DNA from: Gyromitra esculenta
Lineage: Eukaryota; Ascomycota; Pezizomycetes; Pezizales; Discinaceae
Direction of reading: 5' to 3'
Length of the DNA stretch: 64,000 nucleotides
Assembly (NCBI GenBank): GCA_038503075.1
Contig: JBCAML010000012.1
Span: 682,001 to 746,000 of the forward strand
Shown: piece after piece, positions 11,814-24,238 of the stretch
How positions within the stretch are numbered: position 1 is the first letter of the stretch
Layout: every line of letters begins with the position of its first letter
Notes under the pieces: generated by a model
Databases searched by the model: none
The model's input: the letters and a program-made list of their open reading frames with translations, nothing else
Told to the model about the DNA's origin: nothing
Program-made: the position numbers and the translations under genes

Positions 11814-12697
11814 CTAATCCTTCCCGACTAAGTTCTGCTTTGTCTGCTCTTTCACCAAAGCTATCACCTGCTCTATGATACCAGGCACAGGAACCTTAGC
11901 AGGACTACCATTCTGATCCACATAGAAATCTCTCCACTTTTTCTTATCTTCATAGGATGGCCTCCACTCCCAGTTGGCACACCCTAATCTTTTTGGTTGA
12001 TATTTTAACTCACTTACGACGACAGTTCTTAACTGTGGCCGACCTAATAGACGTATAGTACCTAGGTCTAACTGGGCATTAGGTGGTAGCTTTTTGCTAT
12101 AGCGAAGCAGCATTTCTCGGGACTGTCGAGCCCACGGAGGAAGGTGAAGATAGGCGTGGGTCACGTATGGTGAGCTAAATCCAAGTAAGTTGGGGGGTCT
12201 AGGTTAGGGCCAATGAGCACGCATACCTCGTATACTGCGTGAAAACTAATGGGATAGCTCCAGCAGCGGCAACTATTCACCTCACATGATTACCGTCAGA
12301 TTGAATTTTTGAATTGCTAATTAAATAACTGATGAGTAGAGTACTAACTGCATACAGGTGCCCAATATCCGTACTCAGTCTCAACGCCAACCGATGGAGC
12401 TGCAATAAGAATGCAAAAGGAGAACACAAAAAGTGTTGCCAACTTTAACGTCGCCACGAAAACAACCCTCTTCCCCGCATAGTAAACCAACATCCGTTCG
12501 CCATATACCCGTTTAGCGCCCCGAGCATCAATCGCTGCAAGCACCTCCGGCTTGGGACGAAAAAATCGGTTGATGAAATATCGACATCGAATCTGGCTTG
12601 GATTAAAGAGTGGATAATTGATCCTCGAATATTCTGGAAGCCGTACAATTGACTTTCCGGCTATTCGAGCCTGGAGGAGGGTTGATGGAAAAATCAT
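11814..12697 (-). CDS. TMEM70/TMEM186/TMEM223-like mitochondrial membrane protein
   Basis: Three exons in transcript order 12349..12697, 12227..12272 and 11814..12174 (251 aa). The N-terminus is basic and acid-poor, like a mitochondrial presequence. Two membrane segments sit either side of a short loop: VVFVATLKLATLFVFSFCIL (about 72-95) and IAAAGAIPLVFTQYT (about 117-132). These are followed by SPYVTHAYLHLPPWARQS, a pattern I associate with the fungal members of the TMEM70/186/223 group. Human members assist respiratory-chain assembly, and yeast Mrx15, related to TMEM223, works at the mitochondrial ribosome. Which branch this is cannot be told. Donor choice for intron 1 (GTTAGT rather than GTATGC) is forced by phase of the 46-nt middle exon. 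Confidence 0.72.
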
Positions 12698-13447
12698 GGG
12701 GGTACTGTGAAAACCGAAAAATGAAGTTCAAAACTGTATAATTGAGTAAGCAGGGTAACCTACGCTATCTAACTCTGAGTTGGCATCTTGATAGTAAACA
12801 ACCAACAACCTATTTTTCGTACTTCGCCGCAGGATCATAGTGGTTAGAGTAGTCAAGGAGATACTAAATACTCGCTGCAATGTTAAGGAGGCCGATCGCT
12901 CCTACCCCTTACGGTAGCGATTGGAAATCACAATCTGCTGGTTCGTATGCACGACTTTGCAGCAGATAAACCATATACTACTAGTTACATGTAGTTACAC
13001 GGACAAGTTGGTAGACATGGCACCAATAAATTACATGGTCGACAGGCTACATGTATGCAAATAAAAATCCGCCCATTTATCCCCTCGTAATGCTATCATC
13101 CAAAATCCTTTCCCTCCCATTACCGTTTCTCCAAGTTTTGTCGCCTAGAACAGTCGTATGATATGCAAGAAATTATCACGATAATAATTAAAAGAAATCG
13201 GAAATCGTGGATAAAAAAACAAACAAAAACGGTACAAATAACCATGTAGATTACAGCCAGGTGTAACCCCTGGAACAAATCGTACAAGTTTAACCAGATA
13301 TAAATCATACAAATGAAACTACACCCTATTCCCTAAACAAACCATTCAATCATGATCTGACAGACCCAGGAGAAATAAAAATAAAAAACCATCACAAGCG
13401 TACAAATACAATATGTAGTGGGAAGATCTCCACCTTGCGTTACCCAC
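12698..13447. other. Intergenic: promoter of TMEM-like gene, 3' flank of EIS1
   Basis: No gene seen. Two TACATGTA copies (12986, 13048). A-rich 3' flank of EIS1 at about 13180-13440. Confidence 0.55.
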
Positions 13448-16364
13448 CTACAAATTCTCCCGAAACCTCGAGCTAACCGTTTCCCCAGCCGAGAACCTCC
13501 GCTCGTCTTGCGGGAAGTATCCAGATATAGGCCTATTTAAAGCCGTCGGCTGTTGCGAAAACGTATCTCTCGCCTCATCAGGATACTCCGAGTGATCATC
13601 CATGCTTAATATCCGCCCATTGGCTTTCGAAAAATCTCTAGTTATTTTCCCATTACCCTTACTCTTCCCTTTCTTGGCGCCCTGATCTCCATTCGAAGAC
13701 GAACTTGCTGTATCATCAACAAATTTTCGCCCTTTGAAACGGTATCCAGTTGACCCCACGCTTGGGAGTGAGTGTCGTCTCCTCACTTCAGTACCGTTTC
13801 CATTCGTGAGAGGTGGCGGGGAACTGGTTATTACAACTGTACGTACAGATCCTGGAGTTATCGTGGTTCCATCTATTCGGGGCACTATCACGGCTGAGAC
13901 CGGTCGGGGAATTCTAGACACAAGTAGCCGCGGGCTTATACCCCCGTTAGCCACCGTTGCATCACCGCTAGTTTCTGCAACGTGTTGCTGCTGCTGCTGC
14001 TGTTCTGCCATAGCAGCAAGATGGCCTCCACTAAAAGTTGGAACAGTCGAACTTCCTTTTGTCGGTGCAGCATTGGCAATAGCGTTCTTTTCGTTTTGAC
14101 TAATTTGACGACTATGACGTTTTCTAAATCTATTGATAAGGCCTCTGATGCCTCCCTCGCTGCTGTCTGACTTTAGTGATGTGGGAGATGTAGGGCTGCG
14201 CAGGTTCACCATGCTGTCGGCTCCCATCGACTCTCTGCCGCGTTTGCTTTCGATTTTGACGAGTTGTTTTCGTTCCTTTATCGCGCGTTTCTGCTCGTCT
14301 TTTCGCTGTTTCTCTTCTTCTCTTTCAATAGCTTTCAAACGCACTTTACTCAGCCCAGATCCTTGATGTGCAGAAAATTCCACCCACCAATATTGTCCTC
14401 AAAAAATAAAACGGAGTGAGAATTTCTAGCTTTATAAAACTCACCTTTGGCTCTCTTTATATCTTCACGTATCTCCTTATCTCTTGTTCGTTGCAGGTTC
14501 TGCACTCTTTTAAACTCTTCAACCTCCATCTGCACCTCCAACCCTCGGGCTCTTTCGGCATCTATTCTAGCTCTTTCCGCTTCGGTACTCCTATTGATTT
14601 CATCCAATACCGGTCGCACGTTTTTTTCTGCAATGGCATCAATCTCTCCAGGTGTCATGTGCGCCCCACCCCCAATACTAACTCTGCTACGGTGTTTTAT
14701 TCGTTTGTCGGAACCTGCCTGCGCGATCTCGGTCGCCTTGACATCCCAGTCCTCGCGTCGAAGCAGCCCTCGGGACTCAGCAACCTGTTTGTCGATCCCT
14801 GACATCCTAACTTGAACGTTCCGCTGGGCAGCAGACATGAGCAGAATAGCGTTTTCGCCACGTTTTTTTGCGTCAGCCCTGGTTAAGTTATCTTTCGTCA
14901 GGGTCATATCCACATTAGTTTTGCAAACCCGGCCAAGATCGCGGGAATCAGGACCAGCAACTATGTGGGAGCGGTTGATTGACGCTCTAGCACCTTGAGT
15001 TCCCATAAGAGAAGCAGAGCGCGGGATGTCGGTGTTATAACCGATCTTTGCTAGCCGTTCAGCAGCTACTTTACGAGCAGCTTCTTCGATATTTGAATTG
15101 TTGTATCTTCGCGATGGTGGGGTTGTTGTAGGACGTTGGAGCTCAGGTTGCACAAGGGTTTTATGTTTGTGTGTGTCAGGTGGAAGGGTGGTGTCGCGGT
15201 TACTCTTCAACATTGAAATTGTGGCTGCACGAGGGATATCCAATTTACGCTTATCCTGCTGTGGAACTCTCCCCGCGTCAACCAGCTTTTCTTTCTGCAA
15301 GACTCTCCGAAGTGGGATATGCTGTGGCGATGAGAATATTACGAACCATTGGCATGTGAGCAATAGTTGCAGCTGTCAAAGCGCTGTTTCCCGCTCTGGC
15401 CGCTTCGGCTTCTTGTTGTATATTAAGAGGCACTGGGGAAGATCCCGAACGCCTCCTCACCTTGGAGACTTGCATAGCTTCTATCGCCCCGTTCAATGAC
15501 CAGCGCTTCGATGCTTCAGACATTTGGTATGGTTGTGGAAAAGAAGGGTCTACAATCGCGTGGAGAGCAGCTTTCCCCGCAGGTTCTTCCGAAGTAGCTT
15601 TCCAGATTTCCACGCGTTTCGGATTAGCGTGGGCTATAGAGGCAGCAGCGCCGGCCACAGAAAAAGGATCGGGTCTCCAGATTTCCACTGGTTTATGGAA
15701 ACTATGCGCCAACAATGCCGCAGCTGCACCGGCAGCCTCCGGATGAGACAGTCCTGCAGTAGGGTAGCTTGGGAGGTCGCAGATGTCTGCTGTACGAAGG
15801 TAATGGGCTGCTGCTACTAGGAGTTGAGCGGACTCAGCACATATTTGTGAGGCATCTCTCCTCGCAATATAGCGATATATATAAAAGGAGTAAGAACCAC
15901 GCACCAACACTTTTTTTTGTTTCCTCAAGAATATGAAGGCGGCTTGGAGAGCCTCTCCCAGGAAAAGTGCCGTATAGGCCAGCGGTAGCAGTAGTAATGA
16001 CAGGGGTAGTGGTGATAATGGAACGCTGCGATTCGATATTGTTGTCAGTCTGTGTTGATACAGTCCGCATGGACGACTCGTGAGATCTGGTCACTCTTGC
16101 AGGCGGACTCGATGGCACAACATTAAGCCCAGTAGGAACAGGAGTGGCGACGTCTGAGGGCGACTCTTGAATTCCAGTTTCTTGTGCAGACACACTTAAT
16201 ATCTCGGGGTTGGATATAGTAGGTACAGGAATTACGGTGGTGTTTAGGGACGCGGACACCGTTTCTAGTGTGCCAGGGTTGTCGTTAGACGAACCAATAG
16301 GGCGATCGTTTGAGGGTAATAGCATATTGGCAATTGGAGTCAGGGGTGCAAATAATGCAGACAT
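13448..16364 (-). CDS. EIS1: Eisosome protein 1 (Eis1 family)
   Basis: Four exons in transcript order 15905..16364, 15855..15347, 15294..14445 and 14361..13448 (910 aa). The Ser/Thr-rich N-terminus is followed by the conserved core: AAALLAHSFHKPVEIWRPDP, AGAAASIAHANPKRVEIW, MSEASKRWSLNGAIEAM and ALTAATIAHMPM. Then comes a long Glu/Arg-rich helical region (EEFKRVQNLQRTRDKEIRED) and a disordered basic tail. Eis1 is a peripheral protein of eisosomes, the furrow-shaped plasma-membrane domains organised by Pil1/Lsp1. Start 16364 is the first good ATG (MSALFAPLTP). Junction 2/3 has two phase-compatible solutions; the 52-nt intron 15295-15346 is preferred over a 40-nt one. A poly-Gln run (QQQQQQ) lies near 14000. 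Family identity is strong. Confidence 0.85.
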
Positions 16365-18621
16365 TGTTTTGGGCTGCTGCGACAATATTAATACCAGGGT
16401 AACAGTCAATCAGTGAATAATTGGGTGCTGTTGCAGCATCAATGCAGAAGAAACCAATATGTACAAGATAGGGCACAAACTGCAGTGAGCGGGATGCCGT
16501 CAGTATGGGCGTTGAGCCAAAGCGAAGGATCACCAGCAGGGGGTAAACCAGGATGGTTCGCTAAACCGATCACATACGGATTGGGCGGTGGAGGAACCGA
16601 GTGATGATAGGGATAAGACTCAAAAGGGGATATCCAGCATGAAGCAGAAGGGGATTGGTGAAGAAGGACCAGGGTGGTTGGCTGGTTGGCTAATAGATAA
16701 AATTGGTGGTGATGTCTGTTTTCAGATCTGCTCGATATTAGTGATGTCACAGAGCCGGTCATAGAACTAAACTTGTCACTGTACCGTCATCGTTCAGAGC
16801 TGTTTCTGTTTCGCCTATATGGCCATACCTCATGGTACAGGTTTATGCTCAATTTCCTTCCTTCCTTCCTGTTTGATTGGAAGTGCCCCTGACCCTGTAA
16901 CTGCCAATATTCTGAAAAAACTGATGCCGCCGGCAGATCATGTATATAGATAGATATGTAGCGACTCCACGAAACTCGTGTTTGTCATACCAAGTTACCC
17001 AGTGTTTGTAGCCATGCGTATCGTAACACCCTAAAACCGCTGATGGCTGCCGGTAACCGCATCTATGATTATCGACACCGTGATTTGCCCATCGTAAAGA
17101 TTAATGTCGATGCATTGCGGCATCAGTCTCGGATGTGCTTAGCGGATGGCATTCGTAGTCCGTGGACAAGCCTGGGAGGCGAAGAGCACCCCAAAGCCTG
17201 CCAAGTTATTGCCAGATGCCCAGTTGCGTCAGCATTTGGTGGTTCGAGGCCATCCTGGCTACCAACCACTTTCCGATGACGAAGCTCTTGGATCTCGTTT
17301 CGCTGAAGCCCGATTCTGTTTATATGCACGTGTCAACGAGTTTGGGCACACGTCGAGTAACCAGCAGTGTTTATCTCGAAAATAAACAAATACTGGTATG
17401 CAGGTAAATCCTTCACGATAGAACGGATAGAACAACTCAAGCACCCACAGGTTAAAACGATACCTACATGTAGCTGCGGGGTGTTGTCTGGGCTGCCAAG
17501 CACCTAAGGACTGATCAGGGGTTTAGAGTCTGTGCTCGAATCATCAACCCGAAATCTCGGATCAATTCCAACATCGATATCAGCTTAACCGCCAGCTTTC
17601 CAACGTGAGGGTTCTGGGAACGGCAAAATAGCATGCTCAATCGATATGCAATAGAGTTCGAGTGATTTTTTTGTTTTTTTGCAGTAGTCTTGGCGCGTCC
17701 AGGAGTAGCTTCCCTATTGTATGCTGAGGCTTTTTCCCTACATACCAGCATACAGGCCATGTAGTTAGTGACACCAGGCTCCATTTGTTTATCTGAGATC
17801 CCAACACAATTTGCAGTGCTTAGCTGTCTGTCTTGACCTATCCAGCTCAGCCCCAAGTGTTTGTTTCACGGCAAATCCTAGGATATTTACTAGGGTGAAC
17901 AGCATAAGGATAGGGATGAGTAGAGTAGAGCACGTTGATGAGGGCGAGGAAGGCTTCCCCTCCCTCTTGCCCTCAATTCTCTGTCCACCCCTCACTCTCC
18001 CAGCGCACACGGGGGTCTGACAAGCTCTTCCGAACACTAGGAAGTCACGTCCTGGCCAATGATTAGCAGGGGTCCTGACGCGGCTGGCATTGATTACTGT
18101 TGGCAAGTTGCTCTGCTGAGGCTAGCTAGCATGGCAACACCACAGCCAGCGCGGAGAACCAGGCGTTACGTCAAGATCCCCCCGCCCGGGAACCTCAGGA
18201 CGCTGTAACCACAAACAAAATATTTCTTCGTACGGAACGTGAAACCAATATAAACTTTTTGTGCCCCTGTCAGTAGGAGAAAAAAAAAGATTCTCATCTT
18301 ATTCCTTGTAATTCTCAGCCCTCCTCAGCGTTGGTTCTCGTCCTCTTCTTGCTCCACTAAGCTTCCACTATCTTCCCCCTCTCCCCTCTTTAATCTCTAT
18401 CTTGCCCCCGGACTACATTCTCACAATCTCTCATTTAATCGCTGCCTCCTCCCTCTTTCCATTGCTGTCCCTGATCCACAGTACTTTATCCTTCAATACA
18501 TTGATCTATCCTTGTGGCTGAGCCTCGAAACGTATAGCCTACTGACAACAACCATCACTCACTAAGATCAATATTAGCACACTAAGGACAAAAGGCGCTT
18601 GCAGACGCCTCAAGATCAACC
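16365..18621. promoter_or_regulatory. Divergent intergenic region between EIS1 and the TPS3-like gene
   Basis: 2.26 kb between head-to-head genes, with no supported ORF. CCCCT/AGGGG pentamers, the core of stress-response elements in yeast, occur at 16886, 17517, 18068 and 18264; a regulatory role is inference and the pentamer is common by chance. The last 350 bases (18290-18620) are pyrimidine-rich, as in fungal leaders of highly expressed genes. One TACATGTA at 17465. Confidence 0.45.
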
Positions 18622-21600
18622 ATGACTACCTTTGTGGCTTCACTGTAAGCTCCTCCATTTCCATACAGTATCCAATAACCTTTATAAAATACGCCACGAT
18701 ACCCCGCGATCCTATGACCTCACTCCCCGTGGATCTGTGCCTGCATGGAACACATACACGCATACAAATACGCACAGATTCATAATTTTAGATTATGCTT
18801 CGACATCCCGCAGATCGCTAATGAGGCTATTCTCCTTTGTTTAGACATCTCCCATACACTATTCAATTTGACAATGATTCCGATACCCCAAACTATAGAT
18901 CTCCATATGGATCTCCCACGCAGGTTCGGGACCGACCTCCCACAGTTAAGAATCCTCTAAAGATGCAGCTTCCTATCCGTGTGGACCCTTCTCGTTCATT
19001 TGACGCACCACTTCCGATCCCAAATCTTCTCCAAACCCTTGGGCGATCATTATCTTCTACAAATATGAACGAGCCCACTCCTCCGTTAACCCCAACAGCT
19101 GTTGGGAGCCCTACCGGAGAAGAACTCTTCTTCAAGCTTGCCCACTCTGAAAATGCACCACTAGGTTCCCCCAGTGAGCCTTCTTTTAACCGTAGGCTCA
19201 ACCAGCCAAAATCTCGCCCACGAACCCCTCCAGGCCCATCCGCTCTTGAAAATAACGAGGAAGGTCAGGGACCCGGGGATGGATACTTTGCTCTCCCACC
19301 TGCTCCCACTCGGTATCGTGAGAAACGCCGTTCGTCGGCTTCAGAGCGCTCATTCAAGGGCAAGTCTTGGCATATCGAGAAAACGGATCAGGGAAATGGG
19401 GGGTTAAAGAATGCAGTTGAAGCTGCAATTGCCGCGGGAACCTTGGAGGACAAAACTTGGGTTGGAACCTTGGGGTTCCCTACGGATGGGCTGGATGATA
19501 GTGTTAAAGTTGCTATCGAAGGACGTCTTCGTGAAGATTGCGACTCGATTGTGGCTTTTCCGAGTGACAAGGATTTTGACGGCCATTACAACCATTACTG
19601 CAAAGAAGTTTGTCATAATTTCTTTTTCTTCTTTTCTGTAAAGATTTTGAAGACTTACTACGAATAATAGATTCTTTGGCCAGTTTTCCACTACCAAATT
19701 CCCGATCACCCTAAGAGCAAGTAAGTAGATTATGAAGATGAAAATTTCAATCCCATTATACTAACAGAGCAAGGGCCTTTTTGGATCACTCGTGGAAATA
19801 TTTTGAGGCAGTAAATCGTTCTGTCGCTGATGTTATCATCAAAGACTATAAGCGTGGCGACACAGTATGGGTACACGACTACCACCTGCTCCTCGTTCCA
19901 ATGATGGTACGCGAGGCTATTGGCCCTGACGCAAAAATCGGCTTCTTTCTCCATGTTGCTTTCCCGTCGTCTGAGATCTTCCGATGCTTGGCACACCGTC
20001 AACAACTTCTAGAGGGCATGCTTGGCTCAACCCTAATCGGGTTCCAAACTGAGGAGTATGCAAGGCATTTCCTACAAACTTGCAGTAGACTTTTGTGCGT
20101 AGAGGCAAGAAATGATGGTGTTCAGCTGGATAACAGGTTCATCAATATTGCTATTTGCCCTATTGGTATTGATCCTGTTCAACTAGACATAAAGAGAAAA
20201 GAGGAGAAAGTGCAGGAGTGGCTAGGAGCTCTTAAGACAAGATATGAAGGGAAAAAATTGCTTGTTGCTAGGGATAAGGTGAGTTCTTGTGCGTTTGTGC
20301 GTAATATATGTACTAATTTTGTCGCAGCTTGATGGTGTGAGAGGAGTTAGGCAAAAACTTTTGGCATTCGAGCTATTCCTAAAGAAACATCCGGAGTGGG
20401 TTGGAAATGTAGAATGCCAAAGAGCTCTCTTCATCTAATACCAATTTCTGACAGTGTTTCTATTTAGGTTGTGTTAATCCAAGTCGCCTTGACCACAACC
20501 TCCATCGTGGAGCTTCAATCCACCGTGATTGATATAGTAACTCGCATCAACTGCGCTTATTCTACTCTCGATTACCAACCGGTTGTATATCTCCATCAAG
20601 ACATTAGTTACTACCAATATCTCGCACTTCTTACAATAGCGGATGCTCTCGTCGTCACTAGTCTCCGTGACGGTATGAATCTCACAAGTCATGAATATGT
20701 TTATTGCCAAGATGAGAAGCACGCTCCTCTCATCTTGAGTGAGTTTACCGGAAGTGCCTCTATTTTCAACGGTGCTGATATATCTGTGAATCCCTGGGAT
20801 CACAGCAAGTGCGCAAGTGCTCTATATCAGGCACTCACAATGTCGGAAGATGAGAAAAAGCAGCGTTGGGAAAAACTTTACAGTGCTGTCATGCACCACA
20901 CAGCAGCATATTGGTTCACGACTTTCCTGGAAGAGCTGGACCGCACCTGGATGGAGCAGCAGAAATACGAATCTACAACAATCCCGAGGTTATCAACAAA
21001 GGCACTTGTGGACGCCTATGAAACTTCCGAAAAGAGGATATTCCTGTTGGATTATGAGGGAACCTTGGCTTCTTGGGGATCGCCTACAAGTATCATTCTT
21101 ACTAGCCCCCAGCGCACACTTGATGTGCTGCACGACTTATTGTTAGATGGGAAGAACGTAGTTTACGTCATGAGTTCTAGAACTCCAGAGGAACTCGAGC
21201 GTCTTTTCCACCGAGTCCCTGATATTGGTCTCATTGCTGAGAGCGGCTGTTTCATACGCGAATCTCAAAATACTGAGTGGACTCGTATTGCTGATGAAGA
21301 ACTTCCATGGAAAAAGTCTGTTAAAGAAATTCTTGACTACTACGTTGAGCGTACACCAGGCACCTTCGTTGAAGAGCGAAATTGTTCCTTTATCTGGCAT
21401 TACGAGAAAGCCGAAGATTCTGCCCTTGCTGCTCGTCAAGCTGGTGAGTGTTGCAATCACGTCAACGACTCGTGCGAGACCTACCGCGTTCACGCCGTTC
21501 CCATGGGTGGCGTCGTTCTTGTGGAGTCGCAAGACTGGACCAAAGCCACTGCTGCAAAGACAGTTGTGGAGAAAGTAGCCGAGAGTGGTTCCTCGGCGGA

Positions 21601-21909
21601 CTTCTTGATGGTTGTTGGAGATGGTCGTGATGACGAGCCTGTGTTTAGCTGGGCGAATGATCTGGGGAGTAACGGGGAGGTCAAGAGCGTTACCACAGTC
21701 AAGGTGGGAACGAAGAATACGCAAGCCAACGCAACAGTTACTGGCGTCGCAGGTGCGTTCTTTTCACTTTTCCTTTGTTAGCGATTACTGCATGAGGGAT
21801 AGAGAGTCCGTGGTGAAGCGATTGGCTGACGATCATTCGTGATACAGGTGTGATTGCAGCCTTGCAGAAGCTTGCTACCATCATCCCCCCTACCCCGGCT
21901 ATTTTCTAA
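18622..21909 (+). CDS. TPS3: Trehalose synthase complex regulatory subunit, Tps3/Tsl1-like
   Basis: Seven exons: 18622..18644, 18845..19607, 19671..19720, 19768..20278, 20328..20399, 20468..21752, 21848..21909; 921 aa. Residues 1-20 (MTTFVASLHLPYTIQFDNDS) match the Tps2/Tps3 N-terminus. A Ser/Pro-rich regulatory region follows, then the GT20 trehalose-6-P synthase-like domain (FHYQIPDHPKSK, GDTVWVHDYHLLLVPMMVRE, DALVVTSLRDGMNL) and a C-terminal phosphatase-like domain. Catalytic motifs are degenerate. The HAD motif that should read DxDGT is DYEGT (Asp668, Glu670), and the UDP-glucose loop is RDKLDGVRG instead of RLDYIKG-like. This is typical of the non-catalytic Tps3/Tsl1 subunits that stabilise the Tps1-Tps2 complex in the cytosol. 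GDGRDDEPVFSWAN near the end is also characteristic. Confidence 0.9.
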
Positions 21910-23760
21910 CAAGCTTACTGCATGTTAAATGGGTTTTAGGCAATTCTGATCAGTACTAGCGTCACATTTTGGGGGATTTTATATTTTTCCTCTTTATTTT
22001 TCGGTTACATTTTTTTCTTCCTTGTATCGATTTTATACTGATGGGTTTTTATTCTTTTTCGCTTTCTATTAAATTACTATTATTAGTGCAATTTCGCAAC
22101 TCTCCAATCGTTATAACCATTTTTATTTTTTCTTTCGCCCGTTGATACCTTATATTCGGTTGGACTGATTGAAATTACTTCACTCGCTTTGTCTACTAGC
22201 TCGTTGTTTAACACGTACTTTTACTTTATTAAGTCGGATGGTCGTCCACATGGACCGGATATAAGTCTTACTTTCTTTCATTACAAAGTAGATCACCTTA
22301 GTTACTTTCAGGAAGGGATCTCCCTTTTTTTTCCTTAGCGAGGAAATGTAAGGAGGTTTTTTGTTTCTATTTTAGTTTTTTTTTCTATTTCGTACTGGGT
22401 TTTGATAGAAATATACACAGATGGTTGAGCATGCAAGGTTAATTAATTTTGTGTAGGCTTTGTTTACTATAGAGGCTCTAGAAATATTCTGATAGATACA
22501 AAAGGATGGTAATACGAATTATTGAGTCGAAGGGTTAAATATTTTTCTGTAGTACAGATAGATAGAAGCTGGCCACAATGGAGGGGAAATTCACGTCTGA
22601 GTAATTACATGTAGTTATGGCCACTTCGATGACTTATCAGCAAATGAATGCGGTGAGCTCAAATTAGTACCGGATCCTAAGCTCCCTGCTCTAAAGAGTA
22701 GAGGTGGGTAGCTTCATGCAAGGTGCGCACGGGTCTGAAGAAGGCTCCAACCACCAACAATTTAGGCAAAACGTTTCCACGGTCAAGAGCACACATTGTT
22801 AATACCCTCAGCTACCCTCCGTCTTGGAACCTTGTGGTTCTCACCATGATACGGTACGCTTTGAGGGGAAGTCCATGTGGAAGTACGAGAAGATTTTGCA
22901 ATTATCATCAAATATTTTCCATACGTGCATAGCCGGAGGATATATTGCCGACATGGCACTTCAGCCAGGCCTTGGTAAAAAAAAACTTAAAGAGAGTAGC
23001 TCAAACGATGCGATTCTTCTTTATTACGGTTGTTGTTATTATTATGATGATGATGCATCGACTTTATTGAGTTTATTTGCTACTGGTGATAGACTCAAAA
23101 AATACAACCCATTTCTTGGGAGGAATGATATAACCCATACACGCATCACGGTTCGAGGGTAACGCTAAAAACATTATACGCCCAATTTAATCCGGTGAGT
23201 TTGCTCGGCTACTTTCCAATCGGTTATTCCTTGGAAACTGTGAACAAGCAGTACATCGAGTGATTAAAGATGATCCTGTAGTAATTGTATTGTCGTTGTG
23301 TGGTTTCCATCCCCGCCTGTCTCTCTTGATCAACATCGATCTGTGCTATCGCTAGATACGTTATTTCTTTCTTTATTTCTTTCTTTCTATCATCTGGATC
23401 ATGATGGTAGGATACTTGGATCGCCAAGAACGAATTTTGCGCAGCGATGGACCAATGGCCTAAGCCCGGAACGTACTACAGCATCCTTTAGAGAAAATTT
23501 TTCATCTTCGGGCAAGTGATAAAGATCGCTGACTCTAGTGCAGCTCGGATATGCGTACGAATAGCGTTTGGGGTGCGTTTTTCTGGGTCTATTTTATATA
23601 CATGTACTTCGTAAGCTAGGTGTCGTGGGTTGCACGATCGCGACGTAAAGGAGAAAAAGAAAATAAAACACAGATTCTAGTCCCTAAAAACGATCTCTGT
23701 CTTAGTAGCTTACTGTATTACGGAGAGAAAAAATCATCCATGTACCAGGTCTTTATCATG

Positions 23761-24001
23761 TACTACGGGTGTAGGGGTAAGTCTGATGACAGGTGGCGGT
23801 GCAAGTAAGAGCTGCCAGTCTTTCTTCTCACTCCACAACTCTTCGAAGTGCCTAATAAAAATGGTAAAAGGTGGGGAATGCTATGTATTAAGCATTTGGT
23901 GGAGCTGGTTAGTAAAACCACGAAATTCAAGCAAGTTTGAGTCCCCCAAGAAAAGAACTGCACCGCCACCTATCATCAGACTCCCAACACCCACAGCGCT
24001 A
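23761..24001. mobile_element. MITE-like element, copy A
   Basis: Terminal inverted repeats flanked by TA on each side (23761-23762 and 24000-24001). The left end GGGTGTAGGGGTAAGTCTGA continues with TGACAGGTGGCGGTGCA. It is matched by the inverted right end, which reads GGGTGTTGGGAGTCTGATGA then TAGGTGGCGGTGCA on the minus strand. About 237 bp between TAs, no coding capacity. The TA flanks and size suggest a non-autonomous Tc1/mariner-type element; no transposase is seen in the window. Confidence 0.65.
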
Positions 24002-24238
24002 CGGCTGTCGGGATAAGTCTGCCACCAGGTGGCGGTGCGAGTAAGAGAAAACAACCTTCACCCTCAGTCCACAACTCTTAGCGAGCCCTGATAAGGCCTT
24101 CTAATAAGCGAAGGATGCTATGCATTAGGTATCAGTCTACGTTAATTGGTAAAATCTGGAGATTCAGGCAAGCTTAGGTCCCTCAAGAGAAGGGCTGCAC
24201 TGCCACCTGGTGACAGGCTTACCCCGGCACCCGTAGTA
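24000..24238. mobile_element. MITE-like element, copy B (direct tandem of copy A)
   Basis: Same orientation and the same landmarks as copy A: CCAGGTGGCGGTGC near the left, CCACAACTCTT, GGATGCTATGCATTA, and TTCAGGCAAGCTTAGGTCCC followed by CTGCACTGCCACCTGG on the right. It shares the central TA with copy A and ends in CACCCGTAG followed by TA (24237-24238). The outermost ends of the pair are perfect inverts of each other (CTACGGGTG/CACCCGTAG). The copies have diverged by many substitutions. Confidence 0.65.

Noticed and set aside
13734..14099. 121-codon + strand frame with poly-Cys run
   Set aside because: It is the antisense shadow of EIS1; the cysteines are the reverse reading of the poly-Gln codons.
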